From an uncultured SAR86 cluster bacterium (GTDB lineage Bacteria > Pseudomonadota > Gammaproteobacteria > Magnimaribacterales > D2472), in contig CACJOM010000001.1 of assembly GCA_902595065.1 (NCBI GenBank), forward strand, positions 511,463 to 575,462: a stretch of 64,000 nucleotides of DNA, in the 5' to 3' direction. The position numbers and the translations under genes were made by a program. A model generated the notes under the pieces. The model did not search any database. It was not told where the DNA came from and saw only the letters and a list, made by a program, of their open reading frames with translations. Below, one piece after another: positions 36,453-45,707 of the stretch (its first letter is position 1; each line of letters starts with the position of its first letter).

Positions 36453-37585
36453 GGAAATTGGGCGATACAGATGTCTTCAATAAGACAGTTGTTCTTAGAG
36501 TAGATTTAAATGTTCCCGTAAAAGATGGCAAAGTTCTGGACGATACTAGAATTCTTGCAATCACTTCAACCATTGAGCATCTTAAAAAACAAAAATCAAA
36601 AATTGTCTTGATTTCACATTTTGGTAGGCCGGAATCAGGAATTTTTGAAGCAAAATTTTCATTGCTTCCTGTGGCTAAAAGAATTGGCGAAATTTTTAAC
36701 ACAACGGTTCCATTGTTCAAATCCTTACAAGATGTTAATTTTGATAATGATATTTCTTTGATTGAAAATATTCGATTTTTGTCAGGCGAGGTTGAAAATG
36801 ATGCAGATCTATCTAGACAACTTTCTAATTTAGCTGATGTATATGTATTTGATGCTTTTGGAACATCCCATCGTTCTCATGCTTCAACTTTTGGCGCTAT
36901 CAACTCATCTGAAACTTCTTGTGCTGGACTTTTATTAGAAGAGGAGACAAATGCATTAATTAAGGCAATGAACTCTGAAGAAACCCCTACCTTATCCATA
37001 GTAGGGGGTGCAAAAGTATCTTCAAAATTAGAGGTTATTAAAAGTCTCTTAAACATCTCAAATGAAGTGCTGACTGGAGGCGGCATCACCAATACTTTTC
37101 TAAAAGCGAGTGGAAATAACATAGGTATTTCACTTTATGAAGACTCTATGATTGATCATGCTGCGGACCTACTTGCAACTAACAAAATATTATTGCCTGA
37201 AGAAGTGGTGGTAAGCAAAAGCATTGATTCAAGCGAATTAAGGGTATGTGGAATTGATGCCGTTCAAGATGATGAGATGATACTTGATCAAATTCTTAAC
37301 CCAAAAGCCTTTGAAAAGATTTCTAAGGCAAAAAAAATTATTTGGAATGGGCCTGTTGGTGTATTTGAGCAAGAACTTTTCTCAAAAGGCACCCAACAAC
37401 TTGCTGAAGCAATTGCATCTTCAAATGCTTATAGTTTGGCTGGAGGAGGAGAAACTCTTCTAGCCATTAAGATGTTTATAGATAAGAGTAATATCTCGTA
37501 TTGCTCAACTGGCGGCGGTGCTTTTCTTGAATTTATGGAGGGAAAAGAGCTACCATCATTGTCTGCCCTGGGCTTTAAATTTTGA
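36449..37585 (+). CDS. pgk: phosphoglycerate kinase
   Basis: Glycolytic/gluconeogenic ATP-forming kinase. 378 residues; RVDLNVPVKDGKV, substrate region LISHFGRP, nucleotide site WNGPVGVFE and the C-terminal GGGETL...STGGGAFLEFMEGKELPS. ATGA overlap with tkt. Followed by class I aldolase after 13 bp. Confidence 0.96.
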   Translation: MRKLGDTDVFNKTVVLRVDLNVPVKDGKVLDDTRILAITSTIEHLKKQKSKIVLISHFGRPESGIFEAKFSLLPVAKRIGEIFNTTVPLFKSLQDVNFDNDISLIENIRFLSGEVENDADLSRQLSNLADVYVFDAFGTSHRSHASTFGAINSSETSCAGLLLEEETNALIKAMNSEETPTLSIVGGAKVSSKLEVIKSLLNISNEVLTGGGITNTFLKASGNNIGISLYEDSMIDHAADLLATNKILLPEEVVVSKSIDSSELRVCGIDAVQDDEMILDQILNPKAFEKISKAKKIIWNGPVGVFEQELFSKGTQQLAEAIASSNAYSLAGGGETLLAIKMFIDKSNISYCSTGGGAFLEFMEGKELPSLSALGFKF

Positions 37586-37598
37586 AAAGGAGAGAACT

Positions 37599-38612
37599 AT
37601 GTCATTGAATACACTAGAAGAAATAGCTAATTATATTGTCTCAGACGGAAAGGGAATTCTTGCGGCTGATGAAAGTAATCCTACTTGTGGCAAGCGTTTT
37701 GATTCTATAGGTGTCGAATCTACAGAAATTAATAGACGAGATTACAGAGAAATGCTTTTCAGAGCTAGTGGGATGCAAGACAACATAGGTGGAGTTATCT
37801 TATTTGATGAAACAATTAGACAAAGTGCTGAAGATGGTACGCCATTGGTTGAATTAATTAAAAGTCAGGGAGCTTTGCCTGGCATTAAAGTTGATAAGGG
37901 TCTAGCCCCATTAGAATCTTCTCCTGAGGAGACAGTTACGCAGGGCCTCGATGGGCTTGATGAGAGATGTAAAGAATACGTTTTATTAGGAGCAAAATTT
38001 ACCAAGTGGAGAGCAGTTATTAAGATATCTGAGAGCTTCCCAACAGATGAATGTATTGAAGCAAATATGCAGGCACTAGCCAAATACGCAAAGATTGTTC
38101 AAAACAATAATATGGTTCCAATGGTAGAGCCGGAAGTTTTGATGGATGGAAGTCATTCAATTGACCAATGCTATGAGGCAACTAGCAAATCTTTAAAGTC
38201 ACTTTTTGAATGTTTAAAGGAAGAAGGAGTCAATATCGCTGGAACTATCTTAAAACCAAACATGGTTACCTCAGGATCAACCGCAGAGATCCAAGCATCG
38301 GTTCAAGAGGTAGCTGAGATGACTGTTAAATGTCTTAATGAGAATGTTCCTTCAGATCTTCCAGGTATAACTTTTCTTTCAGGTGGTCAATCTGACGTTG
38401 ATGCTACTGCTCATTTAGATGCGATGAATAAGATTGGTGGTTTTCCGTGGAAGCTAAGTTTTTCCTACGGAAGAGCTTTGCAACAACCATCTTTGAAAGC
38501 TTGGCTTGGTAAGAAAGAAAATATTGCTCTGGCTCAAGATGCTCTTTCTCATAGAGCGTTAATGAATAAGCTTGCCGCTAATGGCGCGTGGGATTCAGGC
38601 CTAGAAAACTAA
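37599..38612 (+). CDS. class I fructose-bisphosphate aldolase
   Basis: Schiff-base aldolase of the eukaryote-type class I family: GKGILAADESNPTCGKRFDSIGVE (split here by family landmarks ADES, GKR and SIG), MVEPEVLMDG, the catalytic lysine in ILKPNMV, and LSFSYGRALQQPSLKAW. 337 residues from the ATG at 37599, preceded by AAAGGAGAG; an in-frame GTG further upstream lies inside pgk and is unlikely. Most gammaproteobacteria carry a zinc class II aldolase at this position after pgk. Confidence 0.93.
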   Translation: MSLNTLEEIANYIVSDGKGILAADESNPTCGKRFDSIGVESTEINRRDYREMLFRASGMQDNIGGVILFDETIRQSAEDGTPLVELIKSQGALPGIKVDKGLAPLESSPEETVTQGLDGLDERCKEYVLLGAKFTKWRAVIKISESFPTDECIEANMQALAKYAKIVQNNNMVPMVEPEVLMDGSHSIDQCYEATSKSLKSLFECLKEEGVNIAGTILKPNMVTSGSTAEIQASVQEVAEMTVKCLNENVPSDLPGITFLSGGQSDVDATAHLDAMNKIGGFPWKLSFSYGRALQQPSLKAWLGKKENIALAQDALSHRALMNKLAANGAWDSGLEN

Positions 38613-38623
38613 GCCTAACTCTT

Positions 38624-39061
38624 TTGCAAGCTATAGCCCAGCGAGTATCATTTGCAAAGATATATATTGACTCTAAGATTTATTCTTCAATCGGTAAGGG
38701 AGTCTTAGCTTACGTCTGCTTTGAAAAAGATGACAGTGAAGAGGCTATAGAAAAATTTATGTCTAAAATTATGAATTTTTCTTTTTTTCAAGGAGATAGA
38801 AGCTCAATGTCTGCAAGTTTAAGGGAGATTGGCGGAGAACTGATGATTGTTAGTCAATTTACTTTGTCTGCAGTAACGCATAAAGGTAATAAACCTAGCT
38901 TTCATAGAGCGGCAAGCACAGAAAAAGCTAATTATCTTTATGACTTATTGATAGAAAAGCTAAATGAATGCCCTATTCATTGTCAGTCAGGGATTTTTGG
39001 GTCTGATATGGATATCCATTCAGTTAATTCTGGGCCTGTAACTTTTTCGTTTAAGATATAA
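38624..39061 (+). CDS. dtd: D-aminoacyl-tRNA deacylase
   Basis: Removes D-amino acids from mischarged tRNA. Family motifs MSASLREIGGELMIVSQFTLSA (seen as SxxxxGGxxLxVSQFTL), NKPSFHRAA and the C-terminal NSGPVTFSF. The frame is open from 38588, but a TTG at 38624 gives MQAIAQRVSFAKI, matching the family start and the canonical 145-residue length, so I choose it. It starts 11 bp after the aldolase stop. The start codon choice is inference. Confidence 0.88.
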   Translation: MQAIAQRVSFAKIYIDSKIYSSIGKGVLAYVCFEKDDSEEAIEKFMSKIMNFSFFQGDRSSMSASLREIGGELMIVSQFTLSAVTHKGNKPSFHRAASTEKANYLYDLLIEKLNECPIHCQSGIFGSDMDIHSVNSGPVTFSFKI

Positions 39062-39065
39062 ATTT

Positions 39066-40238
39066 ATGATCAATAAATTAGATAGTTTTGCAACGGAAGT
39101 AGATGCTTGGATTGAAGAAAATTGTCCTAAATCCATGAGAACCTCAATGCCTGTTTCTGAACAAGTGTGGGCTTCTTCTGAGATTAAATTCCCCACTGCT
39201 GATTCTAAAATTTGGTTTGATGCAATGGTATCGAAGGGATGGTGCACACCAGAATGGCCTGTTGAATATGGAGGCGGAGGCTTATCTTTTGAGGAAGCAA
39301 AGATTTTACGAAGTCGCCTAAAATTTTTTGGATGCAGGCCTGCTCAGATTAATTTTGGTATTTCTATGTTAGGACCTGTGATTTTAGAGTTCGGTACTGA
39401 TGATCAAAAAAAAGAATTTTTACCAAAAATTTCAAGAGGTGAGATTTGGTGGTGTCAAGGATTCTCAGAGCCAGGAGCTGGATCAGATTTAGCTAATGTC
39501 TCGACCTCAGCAGAGCTTAAGGGAAACGATTACATAATAAGAGGATCAAAGATTTGGACATCTGAAGCTAATAAAGCTGATTGGATGTATTTATTGGTCA
39601 GAACAGCCAAAAAAGAAAAAAAGCAAGCTGGCATCTCTTTCATTTTATTAAACTTAAAGCAACCTAATATTGAGATAAAACCAATTAAACTATTAAGCGG
39701 TCAATCTCCCTTTTGCCAAGTTTTTTTTGATGATGTTTTGGCAAGTGAATCCCATAGAATCGCTCATGAAAATGATGGTTGGAAAGTTGCCAAGAGACTT
39801 CTTGAATTTGAGCGGACCATGATGGCAGATCTTGGTAGCGAGGGAGCTATTGATATTGAGCCACTCAAAACCTATAAAAATAGCAACGGAGCAAGCGCAC
39901 CAGGACAACTTAAGCTGCATAAAAAAATTATTAAACATGAAATGCGAAATTATTTAATAGATTTAACAATGGCAAGAACTGGAATTGAGTCAAAGAGTGG
40001 TTTTTCTCCGGCAGCACTTACATTGAAATACATTAGCACCGAGGAAACTCAGGCTAGGTGGGAGCTTAATGTGGCAAGTCTTGGCGCGGGAGGCCTTGAA
40101 ATAGTAGAAAAAAGTCAAGGGCAAAAACAAGAAATTGCTAAGTCATTTTTCTACTCTAAGGCGTATACTATTGCTGGAGGAAGCTCTGAGGTTCAATTGA
40201 ACATCATTGCAAAACATATTTTAGGACTCCCATCATGA
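39066..40238 (+). CDS. acyl-CoA dehydrogenase family protein
   Basis: FAD-dependent desaturase of acyl-CoA thioesters, 390 residues. Seen: WPVEYGGGGLSFEEA, WCQGFSEPGAGSDLA, IRGSKIWTSEA, and the C-terminal IAGGSSEVQLNIIAKHILGLP. These place it in the ACAD fold; chain-length or substrate specificity (fatty acid, branched chain, steroid side chain) cannot be read from sequence. It ends in a 4-bp overlap with the LOG-family gene. Nearest other beta-oxidation gene is at 53863. Confidence 0.88.
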   Translation: MINKLDSFATEVDAWIEENCPKSMRTSMPVSEQVWASSEIKFPTADSKIWFDAMVSKGWCTPEWPVEYGGGGLSFEEAKILRSRLKFFGCRPAQINFGISMLGPVILEFGTDDQKKEFLPKISRGEIWWCQGFSEPGAGSDLANVSTSAELKGNDYIIRGSKIWTSEANKADWMYLLVRTAKKEKKQAGISFILLNLKQPNIEIKPIKLLSGQSPFCQVFFDDVLASESHRIAHENDGWKVAKRLLEFERTMMADLGSEGAIDIEPLKTYKNSNGASAPGQLKLHKKIIKHEMRNYLIDLTMARTGIESKSGFSPAALTLKYISTEETQARWELNVASLGAGGLEIVEKSQGQKQEIAKSFFYSKAYTIAGGSSEVQLNIIAKHILGLPS

Positions 40239-40846
40239 CAATTAAAAAAATATCTGTATTTTGTGGAGCCCATCTTGGTAAATCGCCAGATTATAAAATT
40301 GCCGCTCAACAAATTGGTAAAATGATGGCTGAGAGAGGTCTTGAGGTTATCTTTGGTGGCGGCAACGTTGGTTTGATGAAGGTCGTCGCTGATACAGCTA
40401 TTGAAAACGGTGGGAAAGCTATAGGTATCACATTAAAGTCACTTCATGAATTCGAGCTCACCAACCCCAATATTAATGAAACAATCATTACTCATTCTCT
40501 TTTTGAAAGAAAAGAAAAATTTTTAGACATGAGTGACGCCTTCATTGTTTTGCCTGGTGGTGTAGGCTCGATGGATGAGCTTCTTGAGGTGATGGTAAGT
40601 AATCAGTTGGGGGGGATTAATAAACCTGTTGGCTTACTAAACATTAATGGTTATTACGACGGTTTTCTTAGCTGGCTAAAGCATTCTGTAGATGAGGAAT
40701 TTGTTTCTATTGAAAATCAAAATCAAATCCTAGTTAATAACGACCCTAAAGAATTATTAGATATGATTTTATCAGTTGAAATGCCTTCTTCTGACACTTG
40801 GATAGAAAGGCTTAATGTTGATTTTAGTAAGATACCAAGAGATTAA
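40235..40846 (+). CDS. LOG-family protein (TIGR00730)
   Basis: 203-residue Rossmann-fold protein with GGGNVGLMKVVAD and the signature PGGVGSMDELLEV (PGGxGTxxE type). Family members are nucleoside-5'-monophosphate phosphoribohydrolases, in plants and some bacteria releasing cytokinin bases; the natural bacterial substrate is usually a purine or pyrimidine NMP. ATGA overlap with the acyl-CoA dehydrogenase. Stop shared with convergent tatC in TTAA. Confidence 0.85.
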   Translation: MTIKKISVFCGAHLGKSPDYKIAAQQIGKMMAERGLEVIFGGGNVGLMKVVADTAIENGGKAIGITLKSLHEFELTNPNINETIITHSLFERKEKFLDMSDAFIVLPGGVGSMDELLEVMVSNQLGGINKPVGLLNINGYYDGFLSWLKHSVDEEFVSIENQNQILVNNDPKELLDMILSVEMPSSDTWIERLNVDFSKIPRD

Positions 40847-41574
40847 TTTTTTTTATCTCTAGATATAAAAAGACCCACCTCAAAAAGCAACCACATTGGT
40901 ACGGCTAAGAATAATTGAGAGAAAATATCTGGCGGCGTTAAAAACATACCAATAATAAAAAAGCTAATAATTAAATATGGCCTCATGGTTTTGATACGAT
41001 CTTTTGATACTAATCCAGTAGTGATAACTAGGTAGGTTGCTATAGGAATCTCAAAAGCAAAACCAAAAGCAAAAAAGAGCTTTAATACAAAATCTAAATA
41101 TCTATTTATATCCGTCATGACTTGGATAGAATCCGGAGCAGAGGACATAAAAAAACTTAAGATGATAGGGCTTACAACGAAATAGGCAAATGCAATGCCG
41201 GTATAAAAAAGTATTATTGAAGAGAGAATTAAGGGGCCTACAAATGCTTTTTCTTTTTTATATAAACCAGGAGAAATAAACCCCCACAGCTCTAAAAAAA
41301 AATAGGGTACTGATATGATCAAGGCAGAATAAATAGTAACCCTCAACGGCGCAAGAAATGGAGAGGCTACTTCAGTTGCAATCATGCTGCTACCAGGGGG
41401 CATTAACTCCATTAGTGGAGCCGAAATCAATGAATAAATATAGTTAGTAAAAGGCAAACAGCATACTAGAATGAACCCCGCAAACAAAAACATCCTAATT
41501 ATTCTTGAGCGTAATTCTTTTAAGTGTTCCATGAATGTCATGTCATTTGGATCGGTCATCTTTTTCCTTTTCAA
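40843..41574 (-). CDS. tatC: Sec-independent translocase TatC
   Basis: Six-helix receptor subunit for twin-arginine signal peptides. The core MEHLKELRSRI, FVVSPIILSFF and FELWGFISPGLYKKEKAF match the family. Longest frame starts at 41574 (243 aa) and overlaps tatB by 32 bp; an ATG at 41559 (MTDPNDM) gives a more usual N-terminus. Third gene of tatABC, downstream of ubiEJB as in other gammaproteobacteria. Confidence 0.94.
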   Translation of the reverse strand: MKRKKMTDPNDMTFMEHLKELRSRIIRMFLFAGFILVCCLPFTNYIYSLISAPLMELMPPGSSMIATEVASPFLAPLRVTIYSALIISVPYFFLELWGFISPGLYKKEKAFVGPLILSSIILFYTGIAFAYFVVSPIILSFFMSSAPDSIQVMTDINRYLDFVLKLFFAFGFAFEIPIATYLVITTGLVSKDRIKTMRPYLIISFFIIGMFLTPPDIFSQLFLAVPMWLLFEVGLFISRDKKN

Positions 41575-41788
41575 ACTCTTCCATTTTTAGCTCATTAAAA
41601 ATGTCTTGTTTCAAGTCTTCGGCTCCAATATCTCTTTCAATGGACGATCTAAATTCAAAAAATTTGTTCTGAAATCTGGTAAAAGTTTTTATAATGGATT
41701 TTATGAATCCTGGAAGCTGATCAGGGCCAATTACTAATATCCCAACCAGCAGGATAATTACAATTTCAAGAAATCCAATCTGAAACAA
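41543..41788 (-). CDS. tatB: Sec-independent translocase TatB
   Basis: One N-terminal membrane helix (IGFLEIVIILLVGILVIGP) with Glu8, hinge GPDQLPG, then an amphipathic helix. At 81 residues it is about half the length of E. coli TatB, lacking the long C-terminal tail, which is not essential in that protein. Gap to tatA is 3 bp. Confidence 0.9.
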   Translation of the reverse strand: MFQIGFLEIVIILLVGILVIGPDQLPGFIKSIIKTFTRFQNKFFEFRSSIERDIGAEDLKQDIFNELKMEEFEKEKDDRSK

Positions 41789-41791
41789 TTT

Positions 41792-41977
41792 TTATTGATC
41801 TTCTGATTTAGACTCAGTATCTTTAGTTGAGCCATCATCTTTTATAGCTTTTTTAAACCCTTTAAGGCCCTCTCCCAAGTCTGAGCCCATAGTCCTAATT
41901 TTTTTACCACCAAATAATATTAGTATCACTACCAGTATGATTAATATTTGCCAAAAACTTATTCCACCTATTCCCAT
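41792..41977 (-). CDS. tatA: Sec-independent translocase TatA
   Basis: 61-residue pore-forming subunit: short membrane helix (FWQILIILVVILILFGGKK), FGGKKI hinge, amphipathic helix DLGEGLKGFKKAI, acidic tail. 16 bp after ubiB. Likely cargo in this window is the PhoD-type phosphatase with an RR signal at 46255. Confidence 0.92.
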   Translation of the reverse strand: MGIGGISFWQILIILVVILILFGGKKIRTMGSDLGEGLKGFKKAIKDDGSTKDTESKSEDQ

Positions 41978-41993
41978 AATTAACTCCTGATCC

Positions 41994-43565
41994 TTATGTC
42001 AGAATTTTCCCGATAAGAATCATAATAATACCTATAAGTGTAAGTATAGTTAGATTTTGCCATTTTCGCTGATTTTGTAGATTTGCTTCAAGACTTTTGA
42101 TGAGATCAATATTTTTTTTCCCATCATTTGCTAAAAATTTTATGTTATCTAGTAAGTTAAAAATTTCATTCGGCAAAGAAGAGGCCTTATCTAAAATTTC
42201 ATAATGATTATTCTCTAGAAACTCTTTGAGCTTGAGTGGGCTAAATTGCTTATCAATCCATTGATCAAGGTAGGGCTCTGCAAGACCCCAGAAATCAAGA
42301 TCCGCATATATCTCTCTTCCCATGCCCTCTATATGTATTAGTGTTTTTTGTAAAAGTATCAAAGATGGCTGAACAGATAAGCCAAACTGCCTTGTTGAAT
42401 CAAACAAATAAAGCAATAAATTTCCAAATTCAATTTCTGAAAGTGGTTTTTCAAAAATGGGCTCACAGGTTGCTCTTAAGGTTTGTTCTAAATCAGCTTT
42501 ATTAGTTTGGCTAGACACCCATCCAGCACCAATGAAAAGCTCAGAAAGTTTGTAGTAATCTTGTTTTAATGTGGCTTGCAACATTCTTGCTAAATTGTAT
42601 TGATCGTCTTTGCTCAGAGAGCCAACTATGGCGCAATCAATTGCTATATAGCTAGGCTGGTCGACATTAACTTTGCTGACAAAAATATTTCCTGGATGCA
42701 TATCAGCATGAAAAAAATTATCCCTAAATACCTGATCTAAAAATATTTTTACCCCGTTCTCTGCAAGGACCTTTCTATCAATGCCAAGCTCATCCATTGC
42801 AAGGACATCTGTACATGCTATTCCATCAATTTCCTCAAGCGTCAAAACATTAACCGTAGTCTGATCCCAAAATACTTTTGGAATAAATAATAGATTAGAA
42901 TCCGCAAAGTTTTTCTTAGTTACAGTAGTGTTTGCTGCCTCAACTTTTAAATCTAGTTCTTTATTGATTGTTTTTTCATAGTCACTAATAACGTCTTTTA
43001 ATTTTAGCCTATCGCTTTCTTTGTAAAAGAGATTTACTAAAAAGCCCCCAGCTTTCATCACTCTTACATTCCTTTTAACTTGCCTATGAATGCCGGGTCT
43101 TAAGACTTTAATCACAACTTTTTCAGATGTGCTTTTTAGTTTTGCTCTGTGGACTTGAGCCAACGATGCAGCCGCCAACGGCACATCGTCAAATTCCTCA
43201 AAAACATCATTAATTTTTATTTGTAAGCTATCTTCAATTATTTTTTTAGCTTGTTGGGTTGAAAATGGAGTACATTGATCGGTCAAGCCTTTTAGGTGAG
43301 AGGCTATTTCAATGGATATGGCATCTGTTCTTGTAGATAGTAGCTGACCAAATTTTATGAACATAGGACCCAAGCTTTCTAAAAAATTTCTAATTCTTAA
43401 GCCATGAGGAATTTTTCTATTAATGATAAAAAAAGGGTTTAATAACCCTATTGCTTTGATAGCAACAGAGCTGCTGTTATCGATTGGTATATTAACAATG
43501 CCATACCTAAATACCTGAAATAGAATTTTCATGCAATCAAGAACAGAAAAAAGAATATTCATCAA
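41994..43565 (-). CDS. ubiB: ubiquinone biosynthesis protein UbiB
   Basis: Atypical ADRF/ABC1-type kinase-like ATPase required for ubiquinone synthesis. Seen: the KxGQ motif as KFGQLLSTR, Ala-rich loop AAASLAQVHRA, HADMHPGNIFV catalytic loop, DCA(I) metal segment and a C-terminal membrane helix (about 500-520). 523 residues. ATGA overlap with ubiJ. Confidence 0.94.
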   Translation of the reverse strand: MMNILFSVLDCMKILFQVFRYGIVNIPIDNSSSVAIKAIGLLNPFFIINRKIPHGLRIRNFLESLGPMFIKFGQLLSTRTDAISIEIASHLKGLTDQCTPFSTQQAKKIIEDSLQIKINDVFEEFDDVPLAAASLAQVHRAKLKSTSEKVVIKVLRPGIHRQVKRNVRVMKAGGFLVNLFYKESDRLKLKDVISDYEKTINKELDLKVEAANTTVTKKNFADSNLLFIPKVFWDQTTVNVLTLEEIDGIACTDVLAMDELGIDRKVLAENGVKIFLDQVFRDNFFHADMHPGNIFVSKVNVDQPSYIAIDCAIVGSLSKDDQYNLARMLQATLKQDYYKLSELFIGAGWVSSQTNKADLEQTLRATCEPIFEKPLSEIEFGNLLLYLFDSTRQFGLSVQPSLILLQKTLIHIEGMGREIYADLDFWGLAEPYLDQWIDKQFSPLKLKEFLENNHYEILDKASSLPNEIFNLLDNIKFLANDGKKNIDLIKSLEANLQNQRKWQNLTILTLIGIIMILIGKILT

Positions 43566-44059
43566 TTTATTAGAGCATATTCAAGCCTATCAAGTCTGAT
43601 CGAGATATCTCTAAAAGACTTAAGAATTTTATTTGCTTGATCTTCTTCTGCTGAAAATGCTTCGCATTGTGGTTTGTTTGACATCACTTTTCTTAACATT
43701 AAAGCTGGTATATCTCCAAAATATTTGTATACCAAAAGCTCGAAGTCTATATCAATGTTTGCCAAAGCGCCTAGCAGCATTAATGCGCTTTCTACATCTC
43801 CTGAAATCGATTTTGTGGGGATCTGCCTATTATTTAATGCATTTAATACTGTGAAAATGTTTAGTCTTAGGGAAAAGTGTGGATTTGTATGTTCCTGGAA
43901 ATTAATGCTTTTAGCGTCATGATTCAATGTAATAGAAAATTTCGAAACAGAATCAACTCCTACATTAAAATGAAGAGGATAAAGGTTTTCAATTTTAATC
44001 AAAAATCCAGGAGATAAAGATTCTATTTCTTGTAAAAAGTTGTCTAAACTTATGCTCAT
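43562..44059 (-). CDS. ubiJ: ubiquinone biosynthesis accessory factor UbiJ
   Basis: 165-residue SCP2-like lipid-binding protein that scaffolds the aerobic ubiquinone complex. The central SCP2 part (FSLRLNIFTVLNAL, then ISGDVESALMLLGALANIDID) matches the family pattern and it sits in the diagnostic ubiE-ubiJ-ubiB order. C-terminal region is charged and ends RLDRLEYAL. Overall similarity is by pattern and context. Confidence 0.85.
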   Translation of the reverse strand: MSISLDNFLQEIESLSPGFLIKIENLYPLHFNVGVDSVSKFSITLNHDAKSINFQEHTNPHFSLRLNIFTVLNALNNRQIPTKSISGDVESALMLLGALANIDIDFELLVYKYFGDIPALMLRKVMSNKPQCEAFSAEEDQANKILKSFRDISIRLDRLEYALIN

Positions 44060-44061
44060 GT

Positions 44062-44796
44062 TTATTTCGCCTTATGAATTGCGACAACTCCATTTACAAG
44101 ATTGTAGAACTTGCATTCACTGAAGCCTGAGTCGTGAACCATACCTTTTAATGTTTCTTGATCAGGATGCATTCTTATAGATTCAGCAAGATATTGATAG
44201 CTATCAGAATCATTAGCTAACAGGTTGCCTAATTTAGGAATTATGTTGAACGAGTACCAATCATAAATTTTAGAAAAAAAAGAATTTGTAGGTTTAGAGA
44301 ATTCTAAAATCAATAACACACCATCAGTCTTTAATACTCTTTTCATTTCCATAAGCCCTTTCCGCTTATCAGTGAAATTGCGCAGTCCAAACCCAACAGT
44401 GACTAGATCAAAAGTTTCATCTTGATAAGGAAGACTTTCCCCTGAAGCTAGAGCAAAATTACAACTCTTAAAGAAGTTCTCGTTTATTGCACGATCTCTA
44501 CCTAGAGCAAGCATTGATTCATTAATATCTGTTACATGCACTGATACAGACTTAAATTTTTTATTTATTATTTTTGGAATATCTGCTGTTCCGCTTGCAA
44601 TATCAAGAGCTACTGAGCCTTCACTCAGCTCAGAAAGCTCAATTAATATTTTTTTCCAAAGCCTATGCATACCAAATGACATGGCATCATTCATTAAATC
44701 GTATTCTTCAGCAACTGAATGAAAGACTTCTCCAACATGATCAGCTTTTTTATTGACTTCTACTTCTCGAAAGCCAAAATGTGTTTTCTCACTCAT
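44062..44796 (-). CDS. ubiE: ubiquinone/menaquinone C-methyltransferase UbiE
   Basis: SAM-dependent methylation of the quinone ring. 244 residues; VFHSVAEEYDLMNDAMSFGMHRLWK, motif I ALDIASGTADIPK, and DLVTVGFGLRNFTDKRKGLMEM. SAM is supplied by MetK. Overlaps rsgA by 4 bp. Confidence 0.95.
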   Translation of the reverse strand: MSEKTHFGFREVEVNKKADHVGEVFHSVAEEYDLMNDAMSFGMHRLWKKILIELSELSEGSVALDIASGTADIPKIINKKFKSVSVHVTDINESMLALGRDRAINENFFKSCNFALASGESLPYQDETFDLVTVGFGLRNFTDKRKGLMEMKRVLKTDGVLLILEFSKPTNSFFSKIYDWYSFNIIPKLGNLLANDSDSYQYLAESIRMHPDQETLKGMVHDSGFSECKFYNLVNGVVAIHKAK

Positions 44797-45665
44797 CTGA
44801 TTTTCTCTTGATTGCTTAAAAAGATAAAATTATTGTATCTGCTTTCTTTTATATCGCCATTTTTCAGCGCAGTTTTAACCGCACACCCGTCATCAATTTG
44901 ATGAGAGCAGTTTGGAAAAACACAGTTCAAAGAATGATGCATAATCTCTGGAAATCCTAGTATGATTTCCTTTAATTTTAAATGATCAATATCTATATCT
45001 CTTACTCCAGGAGAATCAATGATCTGCATTTCATTAATATTATAAAGAGTTGATAGTGAAGTTGTATGAACACCTTGGTTGTTAGAAAGGGCTTTAGATA
45101 ATATTTTTTTTCCAGTAATAGCTGAAGTTAAGGTCGATTTTCCAGAGCCAGAGTTACCTACAAATATCGCAGTCTTTTTGAGCAGGTATTCTTTTAATAC
45201 ATCAATATTTGTTCGTAGTTTTGCAGAAATCTGGAATGTCTTTATTCCAAGGTCCTCATAGATTTTTTGTATTTCTTTAAACTCATCATTCGTTAAAAGA
45301 TCTATTTTATTAAAAATTATGAAGGGCTCTATCGAAGCATTTATTGATATCGTTATCCATTTATCAATAAATTCAAGATTAGTTTTAGGGCTTTGAGTTA
45401 CCAAAATACCAATATGTGTGATATTTGCAGCTATTGGCTTTTTTACTTTTTCCTTTGATTTAAAAAGAGCTGTGACTCTATCCAAACGCTTTGTGACAAG
45501 TCCTGCAAGGCTATCATTGTTAGAAATTTTCTCTATTTCAACCATATCTCCTACAACAAGATTAATTCTTCCTCGGATTTTGCATTTAAATTCTTCACCC
45601 TCTGATACTACTGAACAGGAGTTAGAATAGAATTCAACTATTTGACCGGTTTGAACTTTTATCAT
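44793..45665 (-). CDS. rsgA: small-subunit ribosome maturation GTPase RsgA
   Basis: Circularly permuted GTPase acting late in 30S maturation. N-terminal OB fold (GQIVEFYSN to VVGDMVEIEKI), then permuted G4 FNKIDLL, G1 GNSGSGKST, G3 DSPGV(R), and the zinc-knuckle C-terminus with CVFPNCSHQIDDGCAV. Start set at ATG 45665 (MIKVQTG); an in-frame ATG 18 bp upstream is possible. Divergent from orn with a 42-bp spacer, the conserved arrangement. Confidence 0.92.
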   Translation of the reverse strand: MIKVQTGQIVEFYSNSCSVVSEGEEFKCKIRGRINLVVGDMVEIEKISNNDSLAGLVTKRLDRVTALFKSKEKVKKPIAANITHIGILVTQSPKTNLEFIDKWITISINASIEPFIIFNKIDLLTNDEFKEIQKIYEDLGIKTFQISAKLRTNIDVLKEYLLKKTAIFVGNSGSGKSTLTSAITGKKILSKALSNNQGVHTTSLSTLYNINEMQIIDSPGVRDIDIDHLKLKEIILGFPEIMHHSLNCVFPNCSHQIDDGCAVKTALKNGDIKESRYNNFIFLSNQEKIR

Positions 45666-45707
45666 CTTGGCCTCAAAATACACTATAGTAAAAATTTAAC
45701 AACATAT

